64,000 nucleotides of DNA from Icerya purchasi. Taxonomy: Eukaryota > Arthropoda > Insecta > Hemiptera > Monophlebidae. The number at the start of each line of letters is the position of its first letter. Position 1 is the stretch's first letter. Made by a program: the position numbers and the translations under genes. Under the pieces are notes generated by a model. It did no database searches. It had not been told where the DNA came from and saw only the letters and a program-made list of their open reading frames with translations. The stretch spans positions 173,691,863 to 173,755,862 of the forward strand of contig CM077116.1 in the NCBI GenBank assembly GCA_039619475.1, in the 5' to 3' direction. Positions 1-9,693 of this stretch are shown in pieces.

Positions 1-130
1 AAATAAAACTTAGTTGGATACCGAAAAATCCATAACTTTGAAGCTATGGAACAACTATCGAGAGCAGAATTTGCAAGGTAATTTTTTGTAGTGTTTTATT
101 TATAAATTTCGATTTCATCCTCTGATTCTA

Positions 131-950
131 TTGAACAAGTTAGTAATGCACGAATTAAATCTCAGGTTGAATACGGCACAGAAAGAGGCTTATTTGAAAA
201 TGATATTAGGAGAAAGCAATATAGATTCCGATGTGCAATCTGACAGTGAAGACGATGACTGGTTATCAGATGAAGTTTTGAACGAGCATCCTGCTTCTGA
301 TAGCAATGAATCTGGCGAAGAAGACGAGAATACCGACCAAGAGGGAGAAACTGAAAGCAGTAAAAGTTAGGCAGAAAATGAGGTTCAAACGGCAACTGCA
401 GCATTAACAGGTAAAACTGTATGAGCTGCAATCCGTGATCTTTGGACAATGCTGAACGGAAATTTATCTCAGCTGTACAAGCCGACTGAGAATGTAACAA
501 TTGATGAACAACTTTATTCTTTCCGTGGTCGCACAAAATTTACGCAGTGCATTCCTTCTAAGCCGGCCAAATATGGCATTAAGATTTGGCGGATTTACGA
601 TGCTGAAAATACTTATCCATTGCGCGGTATCATTTATGTATCAAGGAGAACGAGTCGTAAAAGAGCTTGCAGCTACGTACCGAGGCAGTGGTAGAAATAT
701 TACCATGGATAATTTTTTTACAACGTTACCCCTTGCCAAACACATGCTTTCATGGAATTTAACTATCGTTGATACTTTGAGACCGAATAAATCTTATGTT
801 CGAAGTATGATGGCTCCACATAAGTTGAGAGAAGTATACTCTACTGAATTTGCTTTCAATGAGAGGGTAATGATGTGCTCATACGTGCCAAAGAAAAATA
901 AAGCTGTAATTATGTTGTCGACTATGCATTCTAACACTTCTGTAAAGTAA
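131..950 (+). pseudogene. piggyBac-type transposase, broken and C-terminally truncated
   Basis: This is a relic of a cut-and-paste DNA transposase with a DDD catalytic domain, which would excise and insert a piggyBac element in the nucleus. An acidic N-terminal stretch rich in S, D and E (131-370) is typical of the family. It is followed by VTIDEQL, the FRGR motif and SKPAKYGIKIW (about 490-600), then a DAENTYPL segment matching the region of the first catalytic Asp. The reading frame then shifts between about 620 and 690. It continues with GRNITMDNFFTTLPLA (about 690-740), where MDN carries the second catalytic Asp. I see no third catalytic Asp or cysteine-rich tail, and stops separate the first acidic block from the core. 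It cannot make a working transposase. No terminal repeats were found. Confidence 0.85.
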
Positions 951-1660
951 TTTTCGTTATTTTTTATTCCAAACAAATTACCTGCTTACAATTGAGTTAA
1001 ATAACGACGATCCGGAGGTATTTGCCGAAATTCCTACTTTTGACCAAGTTACATTCAAAAATGCACCGTGTGGGTACCCGGGTACCCGGATGCGAACACA
1101 AGGGTTAACACAGGTTTTGAAAAACCCGCCAGAATACGCTAATAAGTTCTGAGGAACGTTTACATTGTGCACTTACATTACATTAAAAGACGCTTTATGT
1201 AATTAATTTTTTTGTTGCATGTGGAAATGATTTTTTCTAAAAACAGTTTTGTGACGAACCAATACATCTCATGGAACACGTTTAATACGTTATATTTAAC
1301 ATTTCTTCCAATAATATCTTCAAAACAATAAACACTAAACACAGAAATCATCTATTACACAGGGTCCTCGGTCTGTCATTATTTTTCCATTTCCTTCGGG
1401 TTTTCCAGCTGAAAATGGGCTGTGCCCGAAAATGTTACTATTTTAAGACAAATATAATGTTATTTGTTTTTAACTGCGTTGCTATATAGAAATAATGCAC
1501 ATTTTTATGTTTAAAATAAGGTTGACTGAATATTCATATGAAATTATTTGGCAAAAACGATTAACGTAAATCCGATTGAAGAACTGTTCTTTTTATATTA
1601 TTATGTGGATAATAATTTATTTTGCAACAGCGCATTTCTCTGGGACATTTAACGTAACCT
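951..1660. other. AT-rich stretch without recognisable gene
   Basis: No convincing coding sequence was found. The only oddity is a short palindromic block at about 1072-1089 in which GGTACC occurs twice, joined by CCGGG. It may be part of the decayed piggyBac surroundings or of another repeat. Confidence 0.5.
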
Positions 1661-1664
1661 ATTA

Positions 1665-1850
1665 TTGCGGTAGCCTAGTGGTTAAGGTGGTTGGCTACCA
1701 GACCAGAGGTGTCAGAGGTTATCGAGATTTGTCTCGTTCAGGATCCAAGTCTCTCCCAGGTATTAACCTAAAATTTAATATTGGTTATACCAGCGAAATC
1801 TGGGAAAGTAAAGGTGAGTTCCAAGTAGAAACGAAGTGAAACCCCTACTC
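1665..1850 (+). repeat. tRNA-derived SINE candidate
   Basis: The sequence TAGCCTAGTGG at 1671-1681 matches the RNA polymerase III A-box consensus of tRNA genes exactly and is followed by TTAAGG. A looser B-box-like segment lies about 50-70 bases downstream (around 1715-1755). The unit continues into non-tRNA sequence and ends near an (ACTTT)n tract. A related A-box head occurs at 59091-59162. A fully matching B box is missing, so the call is tentative. Confidence 0.45.
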
Positions 1851-1919
1851 TTATGGTACATTACGAAAAACTTTAATTCTACAATCCATGATACCTTATC
1901 AAAGATATATGTGGCACTT

Positions 1920-1950
1920 GCTTTATTTACTTTACTTTACTTTACTTTAA
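1920..1950. repeat. (ACTTT)n simple repeat
   Basis: About five tandem copies of a five-base unit lie just downstream of the SINE candidate. They may be its 3' tail or an independent microsatellite. Confidence 0.8.
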
Positions 1951-2099
1951 TATTAAAGTAATATAAATGCAAAAGGGAAAATAGTTTCATGCAATGTAAA
2001 TTACTAAGAATGTCCCGGTGGCCCACAGACTAGACGGAAACTTCATATACTAAATATCGATATAGTTGTAAGTTCTTCTTCTTGATGTGTCATGTTGGG

Positions 2100-2450
2100 G
2101 AAAAAACCTAAACTGTGCATGAAAGGAAAATGCTAAATATAAGGCAGGTGGATCGTATTCGTAACACATGGATATGCGAACAAACAGGGCTAGACGACGC
2201 AGTGAAACAGATGGCCAGAATAAAATGGAGTTGGTCTAGTCACGGAGCTAGAAGAAACGATAATAGATGGTCGAAGCGTGTCTTGCAACAGTGGCTAATA
2301 GGCAACCAAGGAAGACCAATGACGCGTTGGCAGGATGACATAGTAAAGGTAGCTGGAAAGAACTGGATGAGGAATGCACAGAACAGAAGTGGATGAAAGA
2401 TGTTGGGGAAAGCTTTCATCCAGGAGTGGATTGACAAACGCATATCGTGA
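2100..2450 (+). pseudogene. RTE-like LINE, C-terminal tail of the polymerase ORF
   Basis: The reading frame 2115-2396 carries the conserved tail of endonuclease/reverse-transcriptase proteins of RTE-like LINEs: a RWSKRVLQQW block, then GRPMTRWQDDIVKVAG and NWMRNAQNRSG. The expected final block (WMKDVGESF, QEWID) continues in other frames past the stop to about 2430. All catalytic domains are missing, so this is a 5'-truncated copy. The element ends in a short run of GTGATC-like units near 2445-2465, as RTE-type elements often end in short tandem repeats rather than long poly(A). Confidence 0.75.
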
Positions 2451-2465
2451 TCGTGATTGTGATAG

Positions 2466-3023
2466 TGGTAAGTTCAGAATTAACGTAAACTATCAGGTAT
2501 CCTTTTATAGTGTTGTTGGTAGATAGCTACTTTGGGACTTTTCGGAGGTGAGGAATGGTAGTAGTGTGAGGAAAATGTTGCCGTCTCTGATTCTTGATAT
2601 GGTTCCGAGGTAGTCTTTAATGTAAATGTCTTTGTTGTGTAGGATAGATCGATGCCGTTAGAAGCTGCCTGTCAGGAGTACTAGCTCACGGGGGTCATTT
2701 TTAATTAGTTAGTTAATAAGTAGTGGCTACTCGTGTAAAGTGCGATATTCGTTGGGCTTATCATCTTGTTTATTGTATAGAAGCCGATTACTTGTTCAAA
2801 AAAGAAAAAAGAGTTTCCGATTGACGTAGAAAGAAAAAAAGCTGTAAATATTTCAAATAAAGGAAAATATAAACATAAACAATGGGGAACTGTAAGAATT
2901 ATGGATATTTTTCATTTTTTCTTTTCTCTTTATTCATTATTCATAGAATTGATAATTTTTTCTATCGTACTAGAAATGTTACATTTTTTAAAAATAATCG
3001 TTCATTATTTCCTCTCTAAATTA

Positions 3024-3025
<2 letters not shown>
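2466..3025. other. no recognisable gene
   Basis: AT-rich sequence with stops in all frames. I see no family resemblance here. Confidence 0.5.

Positions 3026-3072
<47 letters not shown>
3026..3072. repeat. (TA)n microsatellite
   Basis: A perfect TA dinucleotide run of about 47 bases. Apparent ORFs across it are simple-repeat artefacts. Confidence 0.98.
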
Positions 3073-3074
<2 letters not shown>

Positions 3075-3081
<7 letters not shown>

Positions 3082-3774
3082 CTCGGAAAACAAAATGTTA
3101 ATCTTCTATAAATCTTATAAAAGAGTCGGTTTCATTTATCATTCCTCATAAAATAAAATAAATGTCTTGTAAGCATAATGCAAAGAAGCGTGCAGATTTC
3201 GTTACATGATTTTCTTATTAACCCCTATGTAACAATGACGTATTCATTAATGAAGTACTTATCATATATAAATCAAATTATTTTATATATACATATGCAT
3301 AATATTATAAGAAAAAATTATATATGCCCTAGAAATGGCTTCGACGATTTTGATGAAATTCTCACAGTAAGGGGTTTCTCGGGTCTAGGATTCGATTGGT
3401 CGAGGTTTTATCGTCGAAAAGATTCCACAAAACAAGCAATTATAAAGGAAAGGCAACTAATGTTCTATTAGTGATAAATAAAAAATAAAAATAAAAATTT
3501 ATAAGCCAAACATATTAAATTAAGGGTCAATGGATCGCAATATATGGAGCAACGAAGCTCCAAACAGTCTCTCCGTGTCAACATTTTTCTCATCTGCACG
3601 CGGTCACCCTTGCGCACTTTGACTTCGGTACCCAGTCCCGTAATATTAATTTCAGAAATTGCGACAACCGAGGAAGATGAAAATGAGATCACAACCACCA
3701 TTTTGTCATAGGCCAGTACCATTAAACTGCCTAAAACAGTTTGACAATATTAAATACGAACATAATAGACATAT
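3075..3774. other. no recognisable gene
   Basis: Short ORFs of 84-97 codons on both strands show no motifs or composition that would suggest a gene. The sequence runs directly into the interspersed repeat that starts near 3775. Confidence 0.5.
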
Positions 3775-4070
3775 ATATATATGTATATATATTAATTACA
3801 ACGTAATTCTTAGGCTACCCCCATTAGAAAAAATGTCCCAAAAATATATCCTAAAAAATGTCCTAATTTTATGTACCATTTGTTATATTTTATAGGATTT
3901 TTGTGATTATGTTATTATATTCATATGGACCGATTTAAAATTACGTTGTAAATTTTGATCATTTTATACGAAGTATAGAAGAAAAAGAGACAGAAATATA
4001 AGCAAGAAAGGTCAAGGGGCACAGCCCCTTGCGAGGCCGAAATGGCCGAGTTTATATATATATATATTAT
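3775..4070 (+). repeat. interspersed stem-loop repeat, copy 1
   Basis: This stretch is collinear with 30145-30510. Shared blocks are TTAATTACAACGTAATTCTTAG, a run of short AAAATGTCCC units, an ACGTTGTAAATTTTGATC block and a GC-rich end. The GC-rich end holds a hairpin (GGGGC, short loop, GCCCC near 4015-4030) and a second one (GGCC-GAAAT-GGCC near 4036-4048) before a (TA)n tract. There is no coding capacity. It is a non-autonomous mobile element. The GC-rich terminal stem-loops and small tandem units recall Helitron-like (DINE-1 type) elements, but that class is inference only. Confidence 0.75.
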
Positions 4071-4359
4071 ATATGGCAGGATAATTATTGGAATCCCGCA
4101 CTTGAATAAAATATAAAAAAAACACAACAAAGCACCGAGGCTCACAACTTCGTTTCTAACTTTGAGGAGAAATTTTCCGACTCACCTGTATATTCACAAC
4201 TAAGCATCACGGATTATTGTCAAAAGAAAGACGCTACCCCAGATGGTAATCTATCAAGGAAATCCACCACTGTCAGGAGTGCCAGTAGGTGATCATTTTC
4301 TGAGGTGCCAACAACAAGATGTATAAATAAACCTAACTGTGGAAAGGAAAAGTTAAAAT

Positions 4360-7100
4360 CATTTTAGAACACTGAATGTAAATTCACTACTAAAGAACTG
4401 GGGTACACATAAAGAACTAACAAAAATGATGGAAGAACATAAAATATTGATACTAGCTATACGGAAAATCCAATATACAGATAAAGAGTTAATGAGCTTA
4501 GAGGGGTATAGAATTTAGAAGGGAAGGAAAGCGATAAAAATAGGTAAGAACCTATCGTTGCTCGGAATAGTTTTTATAGTCGACAAGCAGATTCTGAGTT
4601 CTTTTGAACAATTTTGAAGTCCGTCTTCTATCCGGTGCGAAAATAAATGATATACATTGATCAGTACGCATGCACCGACGAATATCGACAATAAACTCAA
4701 ACCAAGTAAACAAAAAACGCATGGCAGCTACCAGGTAATAAGAAAGGAGGAAAACAGATTGATCATGTGACAATTTGAAAAAAAGCTGCAAAAGAAATTA
4801 CGAACGTTAAAAATCAAAAATGTGGGAAATTTGATTTAGACCGCTATCTTTCAAAGATAAAAATTAATTCCATCCTCTTTTGAAATGTAAGAAATCGATC
4901 GAAAGTCATTAAGTGCGATCTGGGGAAATTAAAATTCAACAGCGAAATTAAAGGAAAATATGTGAAGATCAGTTAGTTTCTTTGAATAAGGTTCTGGGCA
5001 CATATCGCAGGTAAAATAAAACAAGCAGCTAAGGGTTCAATTCTAAAAGCACAGAAACAGAAACATAGTTGTGGTGAAACGATACATGTGATAAGGTATT
5101 AGCACGTAGGACAAGTATGTGAAGAAAACGGAATTCCATTAAAAAAATGGAAGACTTCGAACAATTCAGGATGATTAGAAAAGAGGCAAATAAAATGTTC
5201 AGATAGGTAACACATTCTTATGAACAGAAACAAATTGAATTAATAGAAGAAGAGTTAAAAAAGAAACACGTCAGGGATTTCTACAAAGTTTTCAAAACAA
5301 ACCTAATAAGTACTGCTATTTGTTTCTTCCAAGATGAAAAGAAAGTAGGGATTGTTAATAAAGAAAATTGTGACATTCTGGCTAATTATTTCAAAAAGTT
5401 ATTAAACTGTGACAAACTGAAGAAGAAACTACCAAAACACCATTTACTTGTAGACAACAAGAGACTACTCCACCTTCTAAGGAAAAAGTTGAATTACTAA
5501 TTGAGAGTCTAAAAGACAATAAAGCACCAGGAGAGGACTCAATTACCCCGGAAGTATTCAAACTGACCAAAGGAAAGAGTGCAGGGATATTAGCCGAGCT
5601 CTTCGAAGAAGTCAAGAGAACACAAATCATACCAATGAAATGTAAATCTGCACTAATACGTTCACGAAAACGGCAATAAAGGGTATGTGATAGAGGGATT
5701 TCCCTGTTACCTGTTGCCTACAAAATCTTATAACAAGTAATTTTAAAGAGACTCGAAAACACCATAAATAAACAATTAGAGAAATCCCAAGCCGGTTTTA
5801 GGAAAGAAAGATCTTGTCCAGAACGAATTTTTAACCGTAAAGAATATTATTAAGCTTAAGTCAGTTAGGAGTTATGATCATGTGAGCATTTTTATCGACT
5901 TTACGAAAAAATATGATTCAGTCGAAGGGGTGCGGTAATCGATGTGATGGAAGAATTTGGCACAGACAGTATAGCTGAAAAATTAATAGAACAAACATCG
6001 TCCAGCATAAAGTCAAAATAAAATTTAGAGGGAAGTCAGATTCGTTTGAAATCGTAACGGGCGTAAGGCAAGGAGATAGCTTACCACCGATTCTTCGTAA
6101 CTACATCTTAGAGAAAGTTATCGGAGCGCAGAGAATACTGATCGGTAAAGAAGATAGCAAATTCAAATTAAAACTTGTCACATAAAATAAAAGAACATAT
6201 ATATATATGTATATTCGCTCATAGCTTTTGAAAATGATTTAACTATCTTCATTAACGATATAGCTTCAGCAGCAACAAAATAATATTAACCAATTAATAA
6301 AAATTTCCGAATGTGTAGGTCTCAGAATATCTATTGGAAAAACCAAGTATGTGACAAATATTAAAGACAGTCTAGACTATGACATGTGTTGGAATAATAA
6401 AACGTGTTAAAAAATTTAAATGTTTAGGGGAAGTTATACAACAAAATGGATTAGAAGAAACAGTGAACTGTAACGTATACAAATTAAATCGGGCATATCA
6501 TTTGGTGAAGAATTCCTGCAACCGAAAAACAATGAGTATAGGAGCAAAATTAATACACTCTATGCTACAATTATTAAACCGAAATATTACATATATGCAT
6601 CAAATATTAACAAGAAAATATTAACTAACCAATTAGAAATTTTTAAAGAAGATTGTAGGAATATAATGGAACGAAGAACGGTCGAAATGAATATCAAACG
6701 ATAAATTATACAGCAAGATAGAACCGTTGCCCATATCAAAAATAAAAATACGATTATTATTTTACGGACATATTACACCAGAATTCAAGATGATATATTA
6801 ACCGAAAGAATTGGCGCATTTATAAAAACGAAATAAAGTAAGATCCAAAAGGTTCAATAAGCGCGAAAAGAATATGAAATTAATAAATATTACTGAAATG
6901 TAAATGTTTGACAAAAACTGTTTTCGTATAAAACGGTTATTAATTTAAACATTAAAATAAACCAAGAAAGTCAGAAAAAATCGCTTTACCGAAAGCCACA
7001 AAAATGCATTCGTGGAAGGACTCAAGAAATATTGGAAAGACGTTAAGCAAAGTAAAAAAGACAAGGTGAAAAATAAAGATGCAGTACAAAAAAAAAAAAA
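4360..7100 (+). pseudogene. heavily decayed endonuclease/reverse-transcriptase LINE
   Basis: A relic of a LINE polymerase ORF, readable only by switching frames. An endonuclease-like start (LNVNSLLKNWG, then HKELTKMMEEHKILILA, about 4370-4455) is followed by poorly readable sequence. Reverse-transcriptase blocks then appear: KVELLIESLKDNKAPGEDSI (about 5490-5550), LPVAYKILTSVI and QAGFRKERSC (about 5700-5820), FIDFTKKYDSVE (about 5890-5925) and TGVRQGDSLPP (about 6060-6090). The thumb-region block VKKFKCLGEVIQQNGLEE lies at about 6400-6455. The YADD catalytic motif is not clearly preserved, near 6210-6250. Many stops and frameshifts make it the most eroded LINE here. It resembles endonuclease-bearing, RNase H-less insect LINEs; the exact clade is uncertain. 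Confidence 0.75.
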
Positions 7101-7482
7101 TACGTATTATTATATTTCGAAGGTAATCCGAAAATTTTCAGAAAAAAAAATTAATAAAATATAATATTTTTGGGTTATTAATTATGAATTTTTTTATTAT
7201 GAATTTAATAGCAGTAAAGAATAATTCGCCTATTTATCACGTTAAAGAAAAAATTGAAATTTCGTGAAAAAATAAATTTATTTACGATATTTACATGGCG
7301 ATTTTAAATATGTATACTAAAATACACATGAAAAATAAGCTATTGCTTGCAATTGTAACTTTCGTATTACGTTTGTATTATTGTTTTATTCTTGAATGTT
7401 TGTAAAACCCATGAACATACTTTAATTCATCTGCAATTTCAAAATAAATCCGAGTAAGACTCGGTCGCAAGGTACTGTATAC

Positions 7483-7543
<61 letters not shown>

Positions 7544-7551
7544 GGATCCAG
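7101..7551. other. AT-rich flank with hairpin and (TA)n tract
   Basis: No gene was found. A short hairpin (CCGAG at 7450-7454, CTCGG at 7460-7464) precedes an interrupted (TA)n microsatellite at about 7482-7543. A near-identical hairpin lies at 14485-14499 on the same strand, beyond the large LINE and repeat copy A. This stretch is the immediate pre-insertion flank of the full-length LINE. Confidence 0.6.
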
Positions 7552-7566
7552 AAATACATGGGAGGG
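7552..7566 (+). repeat. left target-site duplication of the full-length LINE
   Basis: The 15-mer AAATACATGGGAGGG is repeated exactly at 13506-13520, directly after the poly(A) run. The leading three As are ambiguous with the tail, so at least 12 bases (TACATGGGAGGG) are informative. This marks target-primed insertion and fixes the element's 5' end at about 7567. Confidence 0.93.
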
Positions 7567-7865
7567 TTGTTCGTAAGTGATAAGCGGTTGTTCGTTCGCG
7601 TTGTTTAATAGATAACAATTGTTCTCCGATAATAACATCATCTTCGATTTCTTCGGCATTTTCGTTATCATCGTGGCGATAAAACCGGTGAGATTGTTCT
7701 GATTTTACTATTTCGTGCGCGTATTTCGCCTGCTCATTTCGACAGCTGACAATTTTAGTTCCTCTTTCGGTACTTCAGACACTCGAATTCTGTCGTGTTT
7801 TTTTTTTTTTTTTTTTTTCCTTTTTCCAATTATTATTTATTTATTTATTTTAATTTAATCGATCG
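7567..7865 (+). promoter_or_regulatory. 5' leader (internal-promoter region) of the LINE
   Basis: The 299 bases between the left target-site duplication and the ORF1 start are known to belong to the element because its boundary is fixed by the duplication. LINEs of this type must carry their promoter inside the transcribed leader, so transcription should start at or near 7567. A poly(T) run of about 22 bases sits at about 7799-7820, shortly before the start codon. No specific initiator or downstream element could be confirmed. Confidence 0.6.
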
Positions 7866-9548
7866 ATGAGTTCGTCCAGTGGGGGCCGCCCGGCGGCCTC
7901 CTCCAAAGATACGAAATTCAATACCAATAAGAATAATTTAAGTCTCAACCTGATGGAAACCGACGCTGCCGTAAAGCGTAAACCTTCCGGCCCCCTTTCA
8001 CCGACCGTGTCTCTGCCTAGCAAGGATCTACGGCTGTCTCAAACTGATCTCAACGCTCCCACTAATATAATCAATAATAGTAACAATAAAAATAATAATA
8101 ATAATGAAACCGTCACTAAAGCCGTTGAAAATTTTAGTATTAAAAATAGTAATAACAACGGAAGTAAGAATAATATCAATAACAACAATAATAACTCTGT
8201 TAAAAACGGTAGTAGTGAACATAGTAGCAGCAATAATAATAATAATGCTAATGATAATAATAATAATAATGCCAATGATAATAATAATAATAATGCCAAC
8301 GATAATAATAATAATAATAATAATAACAATAATGATGATGATAATAATAATAATAATAGTTTAATTCACAGTAGTCCCGAGGTCTACCCCTCCGACCATC
8401 CAGGACCCTATTCTATAATTGTAGAATATAATTCAACACAAAATAACATTGGGAATTATCATCCATTGGCGGTGGCCCGACTTCTTGGTACAGTCTCCTC
8501 CTCCTATTCTAACATTACTACCCTAGGTAGAAATCGAATATCTGTTTTCTTTCCTTCAGTTCTTTCTGCTAACTCCTTCCTTCAGAACTCATCCTTTTTT
8601 TCTTCTCATAATTTAAAAGCTTTTATCCCCGTTAATTCCATTTACAAATTGGGAGTTATTTCTGGAGTTGATCCTTCCTTCTCTGAAGAAGAAATACTTG
8701 AGGGGCTTGAATCTTCTATACCCTTTTCCTCTATCAGGCGCATTTTAAAAACCGTCGAAGGTAAAAAGACACCTACTAGATCAGTTGAAATTAAATTTAC
8801 TAAATCCTTCCTTCCAGAATTTATCACTATTTTTAAACTCCGTTTCCAAGTTCTGCCTAGCGTCAGACCTCCTACACAATGTTCCAAGTGTTTCTTATTT
8901 GGTCATATTGCGAGGCACTGTCGTAGTTCTAATACTGTCTGTTCTCACTGCTCTTCTAAGCATTCCTTATCAGACTGTCCAAATACTCAAAATCCTCCTG
9001 TTTGTCGTAGTTGCAAAGGTGACCACTGTTCCTATGACCGTAGATGTCCTGAATGGATTAGACAAAAGGACATCAAAAGAATCATGGCGTATGAAAACCT
9101 ATCTTTCCATGAAGCATCAAAGCACAAGGATAATTCCTTAGTGTCTCAAGCCTTTTCATATGCAAATCGCGCATCTATTTCTGTTCCTCTTCATAACACT
9201 CACAATTTTCCTACTATTCATTCTTCACCTCCAACTAAATCTTTAACCTTCCGTAAAACAAAATCGCCTAAATTCCCTTCTAAGCCTACTCCCCATTTTC
9301 CTTCTCTTCCTGTCTATCATATTCCTTCTCCCACAAATGGATGGGCACTAAGCAAACCCTACCCATCCTCTAGTAACGATTCTTCTAACAATCCTTCTAA
9401 CCTCTCTTCTTCCTCTGAATTTTCTCCTTCTATTAATAATCTCTCAACAGCCATTTTGGACTTGATATCATCCTTTAACGTTGACTCCTCTTCAAACTTT
9501 GCTAATTCTCTTTTCGCTTTTCTTTCCAGTAACCTTCACCTTAAATAA
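7866..9548 (+). CDS. LINE ORF1 nucleic-acid-binding (Gag-like) protein with Asn-rich tract
   Basis: A 560-aa protein expected to coat the element's RNA in a ribonucleoprotein particle. The Asn-rich, low-complexity region at about residues 66-165 is encoded by AAT/AAC repeats and contains repeated NANDNNNN units. It is followed by a globular part of about residues 175-330 that resembles the RRM-like fold region of insect LINE ORF1 proteins. Three zinc knuckles follow at about 339-395: C-x2-C-x4-H-x4-C starting at Cys339, C-x2-C-x3-H-x4-C, and a divergent C-x2-C-x3-H-x6-C. The C-terminus is rich in Ser and Pro. The start is the first ATG after the leader and gives an uninterrupted frame. It lies about 145 bp upstream of ORF2, which has its own ATG. 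Three knuckles are typical of I-group, R1 and Jockey ORF1 proteins; the long Asn tract is unusual. Confidence 0.92.
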   Translation: MSSSSGGRPAASSKDTKFNTNKNNLSLNLMETDAAVKRKPSGPLSPTVSLPSKDLRLSQTDLNAPTNIINNSNNKNNNNNETVTKAVENFSIKNSNNNGSKNNINNNNNNSVKNGSSEHSSSNNNNNANDNNNNNANDNNNNNANDNNNNNNNNNNDDDNNNNNSLIHSSPEVYPSDHPGPYSIIVEYNSTQNNIGNYHPLAVARLLGTVSSSYSNITTLGRNRISVFFPSVLSANSFLQNSSFFSSHNLKAFIPVNSIYKLGVISGVDPSFSEEEILEGLESSIPFSSIRRILKTVEGKKTPTRSVEIKFTKSFLPEFITIFKLRFQVLPSVRPPTQCSKCFLFGHIARHCRSSNTVCSHCSSKHSLSDCPNTQNPPVCRSCKGDHCSYDRRCPEWIRQKDIKRIMAYENLSFHEASKHKDNSLVSQAFSYANRASISVPLHNTHNFPTIHSSPPTKSLTFRKTKSPKFPSKPTPHFPSLPVYHIPSPTNGWALSKPYPSSSNDSSNNPSNLSSSSEFSPSINNLSTAILDLISSFNVDSSSNFANSLFAFLSSNLHLK

Positions 9549-9693
9549 TCCTTATTCTTTGCTTCACCTTTGCACTCGCAAATATATTCTCCTTCACCTT
9601 CTAGATAAATTTTAACTCTGTTTTATCTTAATTCTCTCCTTACTCATTCTCCTTTTTCTTTTATGTTTCTCTCCCTCTTTTTAATTTTTCAAT

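Noticed and set aside
1072..1089. GGTACC-CGGG-TACC palindromic block resembling a cloning-site sequence
   Set aside because: Too short to support an engineered origin. Nothing vector-like surrounds it, and repeats in decayed elements can produce it.
2901..3101. 66-codon ORF running through the (TA)n tract
   Set aside because: Most of it is Ile-Tyr from the dinucleotide repeat. There is no other support.
8028..8364. Leu/Ile-rich ORFs in other frames over the Asn tract
   Set aside because: They are frame shadows of the AAT repeats within ORF1.
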